NCBI GenBank assembly: GCA_900541665.1
Contig: UQKV01000006.1
Coordinates: forward strand, 1-64,000
Direction of reading: 5' to 3'
DNA length: 64,000 bases
From: an uncultured Collinsella sp.
GTDB taxonomy: Bacteria; Actinomycetota; Coriobacteriia; Coriobacteriales; Coriobacteriaceae
In this document: positions 17,608 to 27,800 of the stretch, piece by piece
Layout: every line of letters starts with the position of its first letter
Position numbering within the stretch: position 1 is the first letter of the stretch
Notes under the pieces: model-generated
The model's database searches: none
Told to the model about the DNA's origin: nothing
What the model saw: the letters and a program-made list of their open reading frames with translations, nothing else
Translations under genes and position numbers: made by a program

Positions 17608-18489
17608 CTACACCTTCTCGGGGACGTACTTGCCCAAGAGGCCGGCAGGCTTGACGAGCAGGACGATGATCAAAACACCAAAGACGATGGAGTTGGCAAG
17701 GCTCGTGGAAATGTAAGCCTGCGCCATCGCCTCGATGATGCCGATGAGAATGCCACCGACAAAGGCACCGGGGATGGAGCCGATGCCGCCGAAAACGGCA
17801 GCGTCGAAGGCCTTGATGCCAGGCATGGCGCCCGTGGTGGGCTGCAGGACCGGCGAGTAGGAGCACAGCAGCACGCCGGCGATGGCGGCAAGGGCGGAGC
17901 CGATGGCAAACGTCATCGAGATGGTGCGGTTGACGTTGATGCCCATGAGCTGAGCGGCGGCTTTGTCCTCGGACACGGCGCGCATGGCTTTGCCCATCTT
18001 GGTCTTACCTGTAAAGAACATCAGGCCGGCCATGATAACCAGGCAGGCGACGATGGTGACGAGCGAGACGGCGCTTACGTTGAACTTGGCCAAGAACTCC
18101 GGCACCTGGAAGGTGACGAGCGAAGTGAAGTTCTTAGGCGTGGCCCCCCACAGAAGCTGCGCGGCGTTCTGCAGGAAGTAAGACACGCCGATGGCCGTGA
18201 TCAGAACGGCCAGCGGGCCTGCTTGGCGCAGCGGCTTATAGGCCAGACCCTCGATGAGAACACCGAGAACCGTGCAGACCACACAAGAGAGAACTACAGA
18301 TGCCCAGCCCGGGAGGCCGAGATACGACGTGGCACAGAACGAGACATAGGCACCGACCATGATGACGTCGCCGTGAGCGAAGTTGAGCATCTTGGCGATA
18401 CCGTAGACCATGGTGTAGCCCAACGCGATGATGGCGTAGACGCTGCCCATGGACAGGCCGTTGACCAGGTATTGGATAAAGACCGTCAT
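17608..18489 (-). CDS. livH: Branched-chain amino acid ABC transporter permease LivH
   Basis: This 293-residue permease starts MTVFIQYLVNGLSMGSVYAI, typical of LivH. It has the MLNFAHGDVIMVGAY helix and GKAMRAVSEDKAAAQLMGIN as the ATPase-contact loop. The start at 18489 follows AAAGGGGG at nine bases. It lies about 140 bases after livK and directly before livM. Confidence 0.95.
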   Translation of the reverse strand: MTVFIQYLVNGLSMGSVYAIIALGYTMVYGIAKMLNFAHGDVIMVGAYVSFCATSYLGLPGWASVVLSCVVCTVLGVLIEGLAYKPLRQAGPLAVLITAIGVSYFLQNAAQLLWGATPKNFTSLVTFQVPEFLAKFNVSAVSLVTIVACLVIMAGLMFFTGKTKMGKAMRAVSEDKAAAQLMGINVNRTISMTFAIGSALAAIAGVLLCSYSPVLQPTTGAMPGIKAFDAAVFGGIGSIPGAFVGGILIGIIEAMAQAYISTSLANSIVFGVLIIVLLVKPAGLLGKYVPEKV

Positions 18490-18628
18490 GTTCCACATCC
18501 CCCTTTCGAATAGGTTTCCAGTTGATGTATGAAACAGGGACGTTACATCGTCCCTAGATACCAAGCAAGCAGGGAAGGCCAAAACCTCCCCTGCTTGGGA
18601 TCAAAACCGCTCTATGTAAGGCGGCCAA

Positions 18629-19816
18629 TTAGGCCTGTACGTACTTGCCGTCGGTAATGACGTACGCCGTCGGGTCCTTCTGGACCTGGCCCTTGTCGTT
18701 CCAGGAGAGCTTGCCAGTCAGACCGTCAACAGTAATGTTGCGCATAGCCTCGGAAAGCTTCTCGGCAACCTCGGTGGGGTCGGCGTCGACACCCAGGCCG
18801 GCCTCCTTGAGAGCCTCGACCACCGCATGCACGCCGTCGTAGGCGTCGGCGGCAAACTGGTCGGGGGTATCGCCGTACTTATCCTTGTAAGCGTTGACGA
18901 AGTCGGCGTTCTTCTCGTCGTCGGCGGAGAACGGGGTCATGAGCAGCAGACCCTCGGCAAGAGAGGTGTCGAAGCCCTCAACGCCCAGGATGCCGTCCAT
19001 GCCGTCGCAGCCCATCATCTTGACGTCGTAGCCCATGTCCTTGGCGTTCTTGAGCAGGACGGACGCCGGCGTGTAGTAGATCGGCGCAAAGATCATGGTG
19101 GCGCCTGCCTGCTTGGCCTTGGTCAGCTGGTTGGTAAAGCTCGTGGCGGAGTCGTCCTTAAAGGTCTCCTCGTCGACAATCTCGAGCTTGGACTCAGCGG
19201 CCTGGGCCTTAAAGGAATCTGCGATGCCCGAAGAATAGGCGTCGCCGGAGTTATAGAACAGCACGAACTTCTCGTCCGCATACTTCTGCGCCAGGAACTT
19301 GGCAGCGTTGACACCCTGGTTGGGGTCGGTAAAGCAAACCTGGAAGACGCAATCCTTGCCCTTGGTAACGTCCTCGGAAGACGCGGACGGGGTGATCATG
19401 AACGTCTCGGGGTCGTTACCGCACTCTGCGGCAACGGCGACCGACGCACCCGTGGTGGTCGGACCGACGAGGGCCTGCATGCCCCAGTCGAGCAGGGTGT
19501 TGAAGGCGTTGACGGCCTTCTCGCCATCGGCCTGGTCGTCCTCGGCCTTGCTGACAAGCGGCAGCTCCTTAGTCGAGAAATCCTTGCAGCCAAGCTCGAC
19601 AGCCTGTGTAACGGACTTGCCGTAGGACGCGTTGGCGCCGGTCAGCGGGCCGATGGTGCCGATCTTAAACGAAGCGTCGCCCGACGCGGAACCGCTGTCG
19701 CCGCCGTTGGAGGAGCAGCCAGCTAGAATGGACATCGCCCCCAGACCTGCTGCGCTCGCGATAACGCTCCTGCGATTCATAACAGGGTTCAATGACTTAC
19801 CGGTGAGGCTCGACAT
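18629..19816 (-). CDS. livK: Branched-chain amino acid ABC transporter substrate-binding lipoprotein
   Basis: The 395-residue protein has an N-terminal NRRSVIASAAGLGAMSILAGC sequence: a short Arg-Arg start, a hydrophobic stretch and a lipobox LAGC, so it is a lipid-anchored binding protein. The mature part (FKIGTIGPLTGANASYGKS...) is the periplasmic-binding fold type I of the Leu/Ile/Val family. AGGAG precedes the ATG. It heads the liv operon and is followed by livH after about 140 bases that contain no strong hairpin-plus-T terminator. A near-identical paralogue lies immediately upstream. Confidence 0.95.
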   Translation of the reverse strand: MSSLTGKSLNPVMNRRSVIASAAGLGAMSILAGCSSNGGDSGSASGDASFKIGTIGPLTGANASYGKSVTQAVELGCKDFSTKELPLVSKAEDDQADGEKAVNAFNTLLDWGMQALVGPTTTGASVAVAAECGNDPETFMITPSASSEDVTKGKDCVFQVCFTDPNQGVNAAKFLAQKYADEKFVLFYNSGDAYSSGIADSFKAQAAESKLEIVDEETFKDDSATSFTNQLTKAKQAGATMIFAPIYYTPASVLLKNAKDMGYDVKMMGCDGMDGILGVEGFDTSLAEGLLLMTPFSADDEKNADFVNAYKDKYGDTPDQFAADAYDGVHAVVEALKEAGLGVDADPTEVAEKLSEAMRNITVDGLTGKLSWNDKGQVQKDPTAYVITDGKYVQA

Positions 19817-20087
19817 GCGGCTCTCCTCTCAAATCTCGTCGGGTTTCGGTTACCCGACAGGCCATCCTTCGCCGTGTTCGGCGTTCGCAAAATAGTAGAC
19901 GCTTTAGTTGAGAAAAGTGGCGATTATTTCAACTTTTCTTTTGTTTTGTCCATTTATCCATAATTATGCGTATTTCTATCAGTTTATGCAGTTTAGCCAC
20001 TTTATTGTGTGAAAGTAATATTTCCATTCTGTTACAAGCGCCCCTGCCCTGATTAAAACACCCTCACCGGTCGCGTTTTGTACGCAC
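19817..20087 (-). promoter_or_regulatory. Intergenic region between the two binding-protein genes
   Basis: This is an AT-rich block (19900-20040) in an otherwise GC-rich region, upstream of livK. TTGAAA with AT-rich sequence and a TACTAT hexamer are visible on the minus strand but at poor spacing. I infer a livK-operon promoter here but cannot place it. There is no clear terminator for the upstream paralogue. Confidence 0.35.
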
Positions 20088-21254
20088 CTAGGCGGCGATG
20101 TACTTGCCGTCCTGAATCACATAGGCCGTAGCGGGCTTTTCAACCTGGCCCTTGTCGTTCCACGTCAACTCGCCCGTCAGGCCCTCGATCTTGATCTTGC
20201 GCATGGCCTTGGCAAGGTCGCCGGCAATGTCGGCGCCGTCGGCCGTAATGTCAATGTCTGCCTTATCGATGGCCTCGACAATCGCGTGGACGCAGTCATA
20301 GGCATCGGCGGCAAACTGGTTGGGCGTCTCGTCGTAGGCATCCTTATAGGCCTTGACGAAGTCGGCGTTCTTCTCATCGTCAGCCGAAAACGGGGTCATG
20401 AGCAGTACGCCCTCGGCAAGAGAGGTATCGAAGCCTTCCACAGAGAGCAGGCCGTCCATGCCGTCGGTACCCATGAGGGTCATGTCGTAGCCCATGTCCT
20501 TGGCGTTCTTGAGCAAAACGGACGCCGGCGTGTAGTAGATCGGCGCAAAGATGAGCGTGGCGCCGGACTCCTTGGCCTTGGTGAGCTGGTTGGTAAAGCT
20601 CGTGGAAGAGTCGTCCTTAAAGGTCTCGGTATCGACGATGTCGAGCTTGGACGCCTTGGCCTGCTCGGCAAAAGCGTCGGCAACGCCCGAGCTATACGTA
20701 TCGCCGGAGTTGTAGAACAGGGCGATCTTGGCATCCGCGTACTTCTCGGCCAAGAACTTTGCGGCGCTGGCGCCCATGGTGGGATCGGTGAAGCAAACCT
20801 GGAAAACCGTGGTCTTGTCCTTGGTGACGTCGAGCGACGAGGCCGAGGGCGTGACCATGAGCATATCGTCGGCGATCTCGCCCGAGACGGCGACGGCGGC
20901 ACCGGTGGTGACGGGGCCGACGAGCGCCTGCATGCCCCAGTCGCACAAGGTATTGAAGGCGTTGATGGCCTTCTCGCCGTCAGCGACGTCATCCTCGGAC
21001 TTAAGCGAGAGTTTGAGGTCCTTGGTCGAAAAATCCTTGGCGGCGAGCTTGGCGCCCTTCTCGGCCGAAACGCCATAGGTTGCCGCGGCGCCGGTCAGAG
21101 GGCCGATGACACCGATCTTGAAGGTCTTGCTGTCATCGGCGGAGCCGCCGTCCGAGCCACCCGACGAGCAACCAGCGAGTGCTGCGGTGCTACCGAACGC
21201 CGCGGCGCCAGCCAAGAAACTCCTGCGGTTAAGTACGTTGTTGATGCTAAACAT
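20088..21254 (-). CDS. Second Leu/Ile/Val-family substrate-binding lipoprotein (LivK paralogue)
   Basis: About 388 residues from MFSINNVLNRRSFLAG, with AAGGGGGA before the ATG. A lipobox LAGC closes the signal peptide. The mature sequence parallels LivK closely along its whole length: FKIGVIGPLTGAAATYG, VCFTDPTMGASAAKFLAEKYAD, FAPIYYTPASVLLKNAKDMGYD and GMDGLLSVEGFDTSLAEG all have counterparts in LivK. The two genes are a tandem duplication. The copy has no permease of its own, so it probably feeds the same LivHMGF, perhaps with different amino acid preference. Confidence 0.93.
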   Translation of the reverse strand: MFSINNVLNRRSFLAGAAAFGSTAALAGCSSGGSDGGSADDSKTFKIGVIGPLTGAAATYGVSAEKGAKLAAKDFSTKDLKLSLKSEDDVADGEKAINAFNTLCDWGMQALVGPVTTGAAVAVSGEIADDMLMVTPSASSLDVTKDKTTVFQVCFTDPTMGASAAKFLAEKYADAKIALFYNSGDTYSSGVADAFAEQAKASKLDIVDTETFKDDSSTSFTNQLTKAKESGATLIFAPIYYTPASVLLKNAKDMGYDMTLMGTDGMDGLLSVEGFDTSLAEGVLLMTPFSADDEKNADFVKAYKDAYDETPNQFAADAYDCVHAIVEAIDKADIDITADGADIAGDLAKAMRKIKIEGLTGELTWNDKGQVEKPATAYVIQDGKYIAA

Positions 21255-21504
21255 GGCGTCCCCCTTTTCGCTGGCCGCGGTGCGGCCGTCTTGCGGTACA
21301 GGGCAAACCTTATGGTGCAAACGTTGACAGTTTGTTACGGAAGTTCGTTTGTAGCGAGCATGTTTCCAATGTTTCCGCAGCGTTTCGGGGGTGGCGTTTT
21401 GTGCTGCTCCCGCTGCCAGGCAAGCACGCGCCCGCACTTCACGCTAGAATGCACTCAACCTTTAAGCGGTTAATCCATCCATAAGATGCACGAAGGAGCT
21501 ATCT
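21255..21504. promoter_or_regulatory. Divergent promoter region, livK paralogue and hom
   Basis: 250 bases lie between divergent genes. On the plus strand TAGAAT (21445-21450) is a possible hom -10 and TTGACA occurs at 21324-21329, but these are too far apart to be partners. No convincing pair is seen for the leftward gene. Confidence 0.35.
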
Positions 21505-22848
21505 ATGAGCGAACCCCTGCGCACCGTGAACGTCGGCCTCATCGGTCTGGGAACCGTCGGCGGCGGCGTGGCCCGTCTGATCAAGAGCCACCACGATGAG
21601 TACCTGGCCGCCTACGGCATCGACCTTAAGCTGACCCGCGCCTGCGCGCTTGCCTGGGAGCAGGCCGAAGCCGCCGGTATTGAGCGCGAGGCCTTTACGA
21701 GCGACTGGCACGACGTCGTCACCGACCCCGCCGTCGATATCGTCGTCGAGCTCATCGGCGGCGAGCACCCCGCGACCGAAATCTTCACCACCGCCTTCGA
21801 GAATGGCAAGCACGTCGTCTCTGCCAACAAGGCCCTGCTGGGCCGTCATGTCGAGACGCTCGCCGAGAAGGCGCGCGCGTGCGGCGTGCAGATTAAGTGC
21901 GAGGCCAGCTGCGGCGGCGGCATCCCCATTGTCAGCACGCTCGAGCACGACCTGGTGGGCAACAAGATCCTGACCATCGCTGGCATTCTCAACGGCACCA
22001 CCAACTACATCCTGTCGCGCATGGACGCCGAGGGCGCCGATTACGCTGACGTGCTCGCCGACGCCCAGGCAAAGGGCTATGCCGAGGCCGACCCGTCCGC
22101 CGACGTCGACGGCTTCGACGCCGCCAGCAAGACGGCAATCCTCGCTTCCATCGGCTTTGGCACCCGCGTGACCACCGACGATGTCTACCAGCAGGGTATC
22201 CGTACCATCGGCGCCGAGGACATTGCCCAGGCCCGCGGGCTCGGCTACACCATCAAGCTGCTGGGCATCGCACGCAACACCGACGCCGGCGTCGACGTCC
22301 GCGTGCATCCCACGCTCATCCCGGCAGACCATATGCTCGCCAAGGTCAACGGCGCCATGAACGCCGTCTACGTGGTGGGTGACGCCGTGGGCGAAACCAT
22401 GTTCTACGGTGCCGGCGCAGGCTCCTTCCCCACCGCAAGCGCCGTCGTGGGCGATATCCTGTCGCTCTCCGAGCAGATCAGCCGCGGCGTGGCTCCGCTG
22501 CCCGAGATTGAGCCCTATGGCCACAACCTCGCCTTTAAGCCCATGGACGAGCTCCAGACCAAGTACTATGTGCGCCTGAAGGTCGCCGACCGCGTGGGCG
22601 CCCTGTCCGAGACGGTCGACATCTTTGCCAAGCACAACATCTCGATCTCGCTCATCAACCAGGTCGAGGACGGCAAGTCGGACGTCAGCGATGCCTGCTC
22701 GGTCATCTTCTTGACGCATCGCGCACTCGAGAAGGACGTCCAGGCTGCCGCCGCCGAACTCGCTGGCGTCGACTGCGTGACCGAGGTCGCCAACGTCCTG
22801 CGCATCGAGGACGTTGAGGCCTGGACCGAAGGCGTCATGGCCAACTAG
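21505..22848 (+). CDS. hom: Homoserine dehydrogenase
   Basis: The 447-residue enzyme reduces aspartate-semialdehyde to homoserine, the branch point to threonine and methionine. The NAD(P)-binding fold starts at NVGLIGLGTVGGGVARL. The catalytic domain has GILNGTTNYILSRM and EADPSADVDGFDAASK with conserved lysines. A C-terminal ACT domain (YYVRLKVADRVGALSETVDIFAKHN region) suggests feedback control by threonine, as in monofunctional Hom of Gram-positives. AAGGAG precedes the ATG. It is a single gene with its own terminator. Confidence 0.97.
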   Translation: MSEPLRTVNVGLIGLGTVGGGVARLIKSHHDEYLAAYGIDLKLTRACALAWEQAEAAGIEREAFTSDWHDVVTDPAVDIVVELIGGEHPATEIFTTAFENGKHVVSANKALLGRHVETLAEKARACGVQIKCEASCGGGIPIVSTLEHDLVGNKILTIAGILNGTTNYILSRMDAEGADYADVLADAQAKGYAEADPSADVDGFDAASKTAILASIGFGTRVTTDDVYQQGIRTIGAEDIAQARGLGYTIKLLGIARNTDAGVDVRVHPTLIPADHMLAKVNGAMNAVYVVGDAVGETMFYGAGAGSFPTASAVVGDILSLSEQISRGVAPLPEIEPYGHNLAFKPMDELQTKYYVRLKVADRVGALSETVDIFAKHNISISLINQVEDGKSDVSDACSVIFLTHRALEKDVQAAAAELAGVDCVTEVANVLRIEDVEAWTEGVMAN

Positions 22849-22885
22849 TCCACTACTTCGAACCTCAACGAAGCTCAACGCAAAA

Positions 22886-22925
22886 GGCGCGCTGCCTGCA
22901 TCAACCACAGGCAGCGCGCCTTCTT
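22886..22925 (+). terminator. hom terminator
   Basis: GGCGCGCTGCCTG...CAGGCAGCGCGCC followed by TTCTTCT, 38 bases after the hom stop. The 13-base perfect stem is strong. Confidence 0.85.
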
Positions 22926-22943
22926 CTGTTTGCAGGGGAAGCT

Positions 22944-23036
22944 GCGTCCCGGTATTTCAGCTCAGAACGGGGCGAAGCTTCCCTCAGGGCCTTTTTCGGA
23001 AACTATGTCACATTCTGGGCGCCAATTCCGGGACGC
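22944..23036. repeat. Inverted repeat GCGTCCCGG ... CCGGGACGC
   Basis: Two nine-base perfect arms, extendable to 13 with one mismatch, lie 75 bases apart between the convergent hom and antiporter genes. The flanks inside the arms also resemble each other (a shared CAGAA about 14 bases in), which suggests two inverted copies of one short sequence. Confidence 0.45.
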
Positions 23037-23056
23037 ATTTTCCGCGGCGGCGTTGA

Positions 23057-24619
23057 CTACCTGCCGTCGTCGTCCTCGGCTTCTTCTCTTGCATAGAGCT
23101 CCAGCATGCGGCGGCGGTATTCGCGCACGGCGAGCTTGGCGCGCTCCAGACGGCGGCGCTCGCGCGGGGTCAGCTCGGACGGGTCGACCTCGTCTCCATA
23201 GGTCTTATCGGCAAGCAGGTGCGCCGCGTCCACGATGCGGGCATCGATGTGGCCGCTCGCCGCCTCGGCGGAAAGACGCTCGGCAATCGCATCGAGCGTA
23301 GGCAGGCCCTCGAATACGCGACCATGGCCATGCGAAGTCAGCAGCTCATGCTCGCGCGCGAGCAAGCTCGCTAAGTCGTGGTGGGCGCGCAGGATGTCGA
23401 GCGCATCGGATGGATGCTCGGCAACTTCTGCCACGGCGGCGACCGGCGCGGCATCCACCACGCGGTAGAAGAGCTGCGCGAGCAATGGCATCAAGAACAC
23501 CGTGATGGCGCCGGCGGCAACCATAACCGACGCGATGTCTTGCGACAGTGCGCCCGCGTTGACGGCAACGCTCGTCACGGCAACGATGATCGGCAGCGCC
23601 GTGGTGCAGTACAGGGCCACGGTAATGCGACCATACGCCGACACATCGCGCGTCGCAGGGCAAATGCTCATAGAAATAAGAATGGGCACGGCACGAATAA
23701 TCAGCAACGCCACGATAAAGCCCACGAGCAGACCCGGGCGCGACGCCACGGCCGTCAGGTCGATCTTTGCGCCCGATACGGTAAAGAACACCGGAATCAA
23801 AAAGCCGTAGGCCAGGCCGTCGAGCTTGGTCTCGAGCGTATGGTTGCCCTCGGGGATGATGTAGCGCAAGACAAAGCCGGCGGCAAAAGAACCCAACACA
23901 ATGTCGAGATCAAAGACGGCCGAGAAAGCCACGAGTGTGACCAGGATGAGCACCGTCAGGCGCACGAAGGTCTGCGACGTGGTATCGGCACGTTCCTCGA
24001 CAAACGCAAAGAAGCGGCTGCCGACGCGCTTGGAGCGGCTTGGGACCACGGCAAGCAACACGCAGACCACCGCAAACAGGCCAAGAATCACGAGCGTTTG
24101 GATGCCGGTACGGGCAGACAGCAGCACCGACATGGCAAGCACGGGGCCGAGCTCGCCCCAGGTGCCATACGCGAGAATCGAGTCGCCCACGCGCGTTCCG
24201 ACAAGTGAACGCTCACGCATGATGGGCACGAGCGTGCCGAGCGCCGTAGAAGTGAGGGCAAGCGTCACGGCGATACCGTCGAAATGGCTGACCGAGAACC
24301 ACGGGGTAAAGCGCACGGCAAGCCAGGCGATACCAAACGTGACGACCCACGTTGCCAAGCCGTAGCGCCCCTCGACACCCGTGATGCTCTTGGGATCGAT
24401 CTCAAAGCCGGCAAGCAGGAACAAAAAGGCCAGGCCGAGCTCGGACACAAGCGAAACCTCGGCATCTACATGGATGACGCCGAGCATATGGGGTCCCAGC
24501 ACCGCGCCGAGCACGAGCAAAAAGACCGTCTCGGGAACGGGTTTTCCAGGAATCGCCGAGGCGATGAAGGGGCTTGCAAAGGCCACGAGTGCGATGATGG
24601 CGAGCGAAACGAATGCCAT
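23057..24619 (-). CDS. Monovalent cation:proton antiporter, CPA2/Kef type
   Basis: The 520-residue membrane protein has about twelve hydrophobic segments up to residue 390. It carries the CPA2 features HMLGVIHVDAEVSLVSELGLAFLFLLAGFEID near 50-75 and a second-half repeat with GFLIPVFFTVSGAKIDL. The last 120 residues are charged and cytoplasmic, rich in Arg/Glu, with no RCK (TrkA-N) domain. The likely role is K+ or Na+/H+ exchange for pH or ion balance. It is a single gene, convergent with hom and divergent from purL. Confidence 0.9.
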   Translation of the reverse strand: MAFVSLAIIALVAFASPFIASAIPGKPVPETVFLLVLGAVLGPHMLGVIHVDAEVSLVSELGLAFLFLLAGFEIDPKSITGVEGRYGLATWVVTFGIAWLAVRFTPWFSVSHFDGIAVTLALTSTALGTLVPIMRERSLVGTRVGDSILAYGTWGELGPVLAMSVLLSARTGIQTLVILGLFAVVCVLLAVVPSRSKRVGSRFFAFVEERADTTSQTFVRLTVLILVTLVAFSAVFDLDIVLGSFAAGFVLRYIIPEGNHTLETKLDGLAYGFLIPVFFTVSGAKIDLTAVASRPGLLVGFIVALLIIRAVPILISMSICPATRDVSAYGRITVALYCTTALPIIVAVTSVAVNAGALSQDIASVMVAAGAITVFLMPLLAQLFYRVVDAAPVAAVAEVAEHPSDALDILRAHHDLASLLAREHELLTSHGHGRVFEGLPTLDAIAERLSAEAASGHIDARIVDAAHLLADKTYGDEVDPSELTPRERRRLERAKLAVREYRRRMLELYAREEAEDDDGR

Positions 24620-24803
24620 GTGATGCCTTTCTCTTGTTTGCGCTTCACTGTAGCACCCTCGCCGTCCTCACCGCGCCGCGAGCTGTCGTATCATAGTGAG
24701 GTTTACAAACATGTGGCTCAAGGCGACCGCAGGGCAGACCCCGCAAACCGACCGCTGCCGCATACCGTACCGTACGCCCAACCGATCAGGAAGGCAGGAA
24801 CCA
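24620..24803 (+). promoter_or_regulatory. purL upstream region
   Basis: 184 bases between divergent genes. A TATCAT hexamer near 24690 on the plus strand could be a -10. I looked for a purine riboswitch and did not find its conserved core. Confidence 0.3.
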
Positions 24804-27800
24804 ATGGTCTCTCGTATCTACGTGGAGAAGAAACCCGGGTTCGACGTCGAGGCTCAGCAGCTCAAGGGCGAGCTGACCGAAATTCTCGGCATCAAGGGCA
24901 TCGAGGCCCTGAGGATCATCAACCGCTACGACGTCGAGGGCATCGACGAGGAGCTTTTCCGCTCCTGCGTGCCGACCGTCTTTAGCGAGCCCCAGGTCGA
25001 TGTGACCTACGACGAGCTCCCCGCAAGCGATGGCGCCGTCTTTGCCGTCGAATTCCTGCCTGGCCAGTTTGACCAGCGCGCCGACTCCGCCAGCGAGTGC
25101 GTGCAGCTCATCAGCCAGGGCGAGCGCCCCGCCGTGCGCTGCGGCAAGGTCTATATGATCTCGGGCGCTCTGGACGAGGCCGCCATCGATGCCATCAAGC
25201 ACTACGTGGTGAACCCCGTCGAGGCGCGCATCGCCTCGCTCGACCTGCCCGAGACGCTGTACATGGAGACCCCCGAGCCCCAGCCCGTCGAGGTGCTCGA
25301 CGGTTTCCGCGAGCTCGACGAGGCCGGCCTTGCCGCCTTTATTTCCGAGCGCGGCCTTGCCATGGACGAGGCGGACATCGCCTTCTGCCAGCAGTACTTC
25401 CGCGATGAGGACCGCGACCCCACCATCACCGAGATCCGCGTGATCGACACCTACTGGTCCGACCACTGCCGCCACACCACCTTCGGCACCGTCCTGGACG
25501 ACGTGACGATCGACGACGCCGTGGTGCAGCAGGCCTTCGACCGCTACATGGAGATGCGCCACGAGCTCGGTCGCGACGCCAAGCCCGTCTGCCTCATGGA
25601 CATGGGCACCATCGGCGCCAAGTACCTTAAGAAGACCGGCGTCATGACCGATGTCGACGAGTCCGAGGAGATCAACGCCTGCACCGTCAAGGTGAAGGTC
25701 GATGTCGACGGCGAGGACCAGGACTGGCTGTTCCTGTTTAAGAACGAGACCCACAACCACCCGACCGAGATCGAGCCCTTCGGCGGTGCCGCCACCTGCG
25801 TGGGCGGCGCCATCCGCGACCCGCTCTCGGGCCGCAGCTATGTGTATCAGGCCATGCGTGTCACCGGCGCCGGCGACCCCACCGTCCCCGTGTCCGAGAC
25901 GCTCGAGGGCAAGCTGCCGCAGCGCAAGCTCGTGACCGCTGCCGCCGCCGGCTACTCCAGCTACGGCAACCAGATCGGCCTTGCCACCGGCCAGGTCAAC
26001 GAGCTCTATCACCCCGGCTACGTGGCCAAGCGCATGGAGGTCGGCGCCGTCGTGGGCGCTACCCCGGCAAACCACGTTCGTCGCGAGTGCCCCGCCCCCA
26101 CCGACAAGATCATCCTGCTGGGCGGCCGCACCGGCCGTGATGGCATCGGTGGCGCCACCGGCTCCTCCAAGACCCAGAACACCGAGTCCATCGAGACCTC
26201 GGGTGCCGAGGTCCAGAAGGGCAACGCCCCGGTCGAGCGCAAGCTGCAGCGCCTGTTCCGCCGCGGCGATGCCTGCCGTCTGATCAAGCGCTGCAACGAC
26301 TTTGGCGCCGGCGGTGTCTCGGTCGCCGTGGGCGAGCTTGCCGACGGCCTGTATGTCGACCTTGATACCGTGACCAAGAAGTACGACGGCCTGGACGGCA
26401 CCGAGCTCGCTATCTCTGAGTCCCAGGAGCGCATGGCCTGCGCCGTCGCCGACGGTGACGTCGAGGAGTTCATGGGCTACGCCGCCGAGGAGAACCTCGA
26501 GGCGACCGTTATCGCCGAGGTTACCGCCGAGCCGCGCATGCGCATGGCCTGGAACGGCGTCGCCATCGTCGACCTGTCCCGCGAGTTCCTCAACTCCAAC
26601 GGCGCACCCAAGCACCAGGTCGCCCACGTCTGCGCCCGTAGCGTGTGGCAGCCCAGCTGGGCCGGCACCACGCTCGCCGAGCGCATGACCTCGCTCGTCA
26701 CCGACCTCAACGTCGCTTCCAACAAGGGCCTTTCCGAGCGCTTCGACTCCACCATCGGCGCCGCGACCGTGCTCATGCCCTTTGGCGGCAAGACGCAGCT
26801 CACCCCCAGCTCGGCCATGGTCGCCAAGTTCCCCGTGGACGGCGAGACCACCACGGCGAGTGCCATGGCATGGGGCTTCAACCCCTATCTGATGGAGGCC
26901 GACCAGTTTGCGGGCGCCTACCTGTCCGTGGTCGAGTCCATCGCCAAGCTCGTGGCTGCCGGCTTTGAGCACAAGCGCGCCTACCTCTCCTTCCAGGAGT
27001 ACTTCGAGCGCCTGCGCACCGAGGCAGAGCGCTGGGGCAAGCCCATGGCCGCCGTCCTGGGTGCCCTTATGGCCCAGGTCGACCTGGGTGCCGGCGCCAT
27101 CGGTGGCAAGGATTCCATGAGCGGTTCGTTTGAGGACGAGGCCGGCGAGCTCAACGTTCCGCCGACCCTGATCAGCTTCGCCGTCGCCGTGGGCAAGGCC
27201 GCCCGCGCCGTCTCGCCCGAGTTCAAGGGCCTCACGCACCGCGTCGTCCGCATCGCCCCCGCCACCTATGGCGAGGACTACCGCCCCGATGCTCAGCAGC
27301 TGCTCGCCGCGTTTGACGCCGTCGAGGCGCTCACTGCTACCGGCAATGCCCTGGCCATCTCCACGCCCGGCTACGGCTGCGGCGCCGAGAGCCTCTTTAA
27401 GATGTGCGTCGGTAACCAGATCGGCATCGAGCTTGCCGAGGACGTAGACGTGGAGAGCCTCTTCACCCCGCTCTACGGCAGCTTTATCGTCGAGCTCGCC
27501 GAGGATGCCGAGCTGCCCGAGGTCGCCGACGGCGTTGTCGTCGAGCCCCTGGGCACCACCGTCGAGGGCTATGTCATCGACACCGGCTCCGAAGTCATCG
27601 AGCTCTCCGAGCTCCAGGAGGCCTGGGAGAGCGGCATCGAGGGCGTCTTTGCCTACCGCAGCGCCGACAAGACCCCCGAGGTCGAGACCATCGACTTCCG
27701 CGCCAAGGACATCCACGTGTACGGCGGCGCCAAGATCGCCCGTCCGCGCGTGATCATCCCCGTGTTCCCCGGCAACAACTGCGAGTACGACAGCGCCCGC

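Noticed and set aside
16426..18513. A 695-codon open frame on the plus strand across livG, livM and livH
   Set aside because: It is extremely rich in His, Asp, Gly and Glu, lacks any domain and lies wholly opposite three certain genes.
24620..24803. Possible purine riboswitch before purL
   Set aside because: The conserved purine-aptamer core could not be found by eye; the region is GC-rich and lacks the expected loops.
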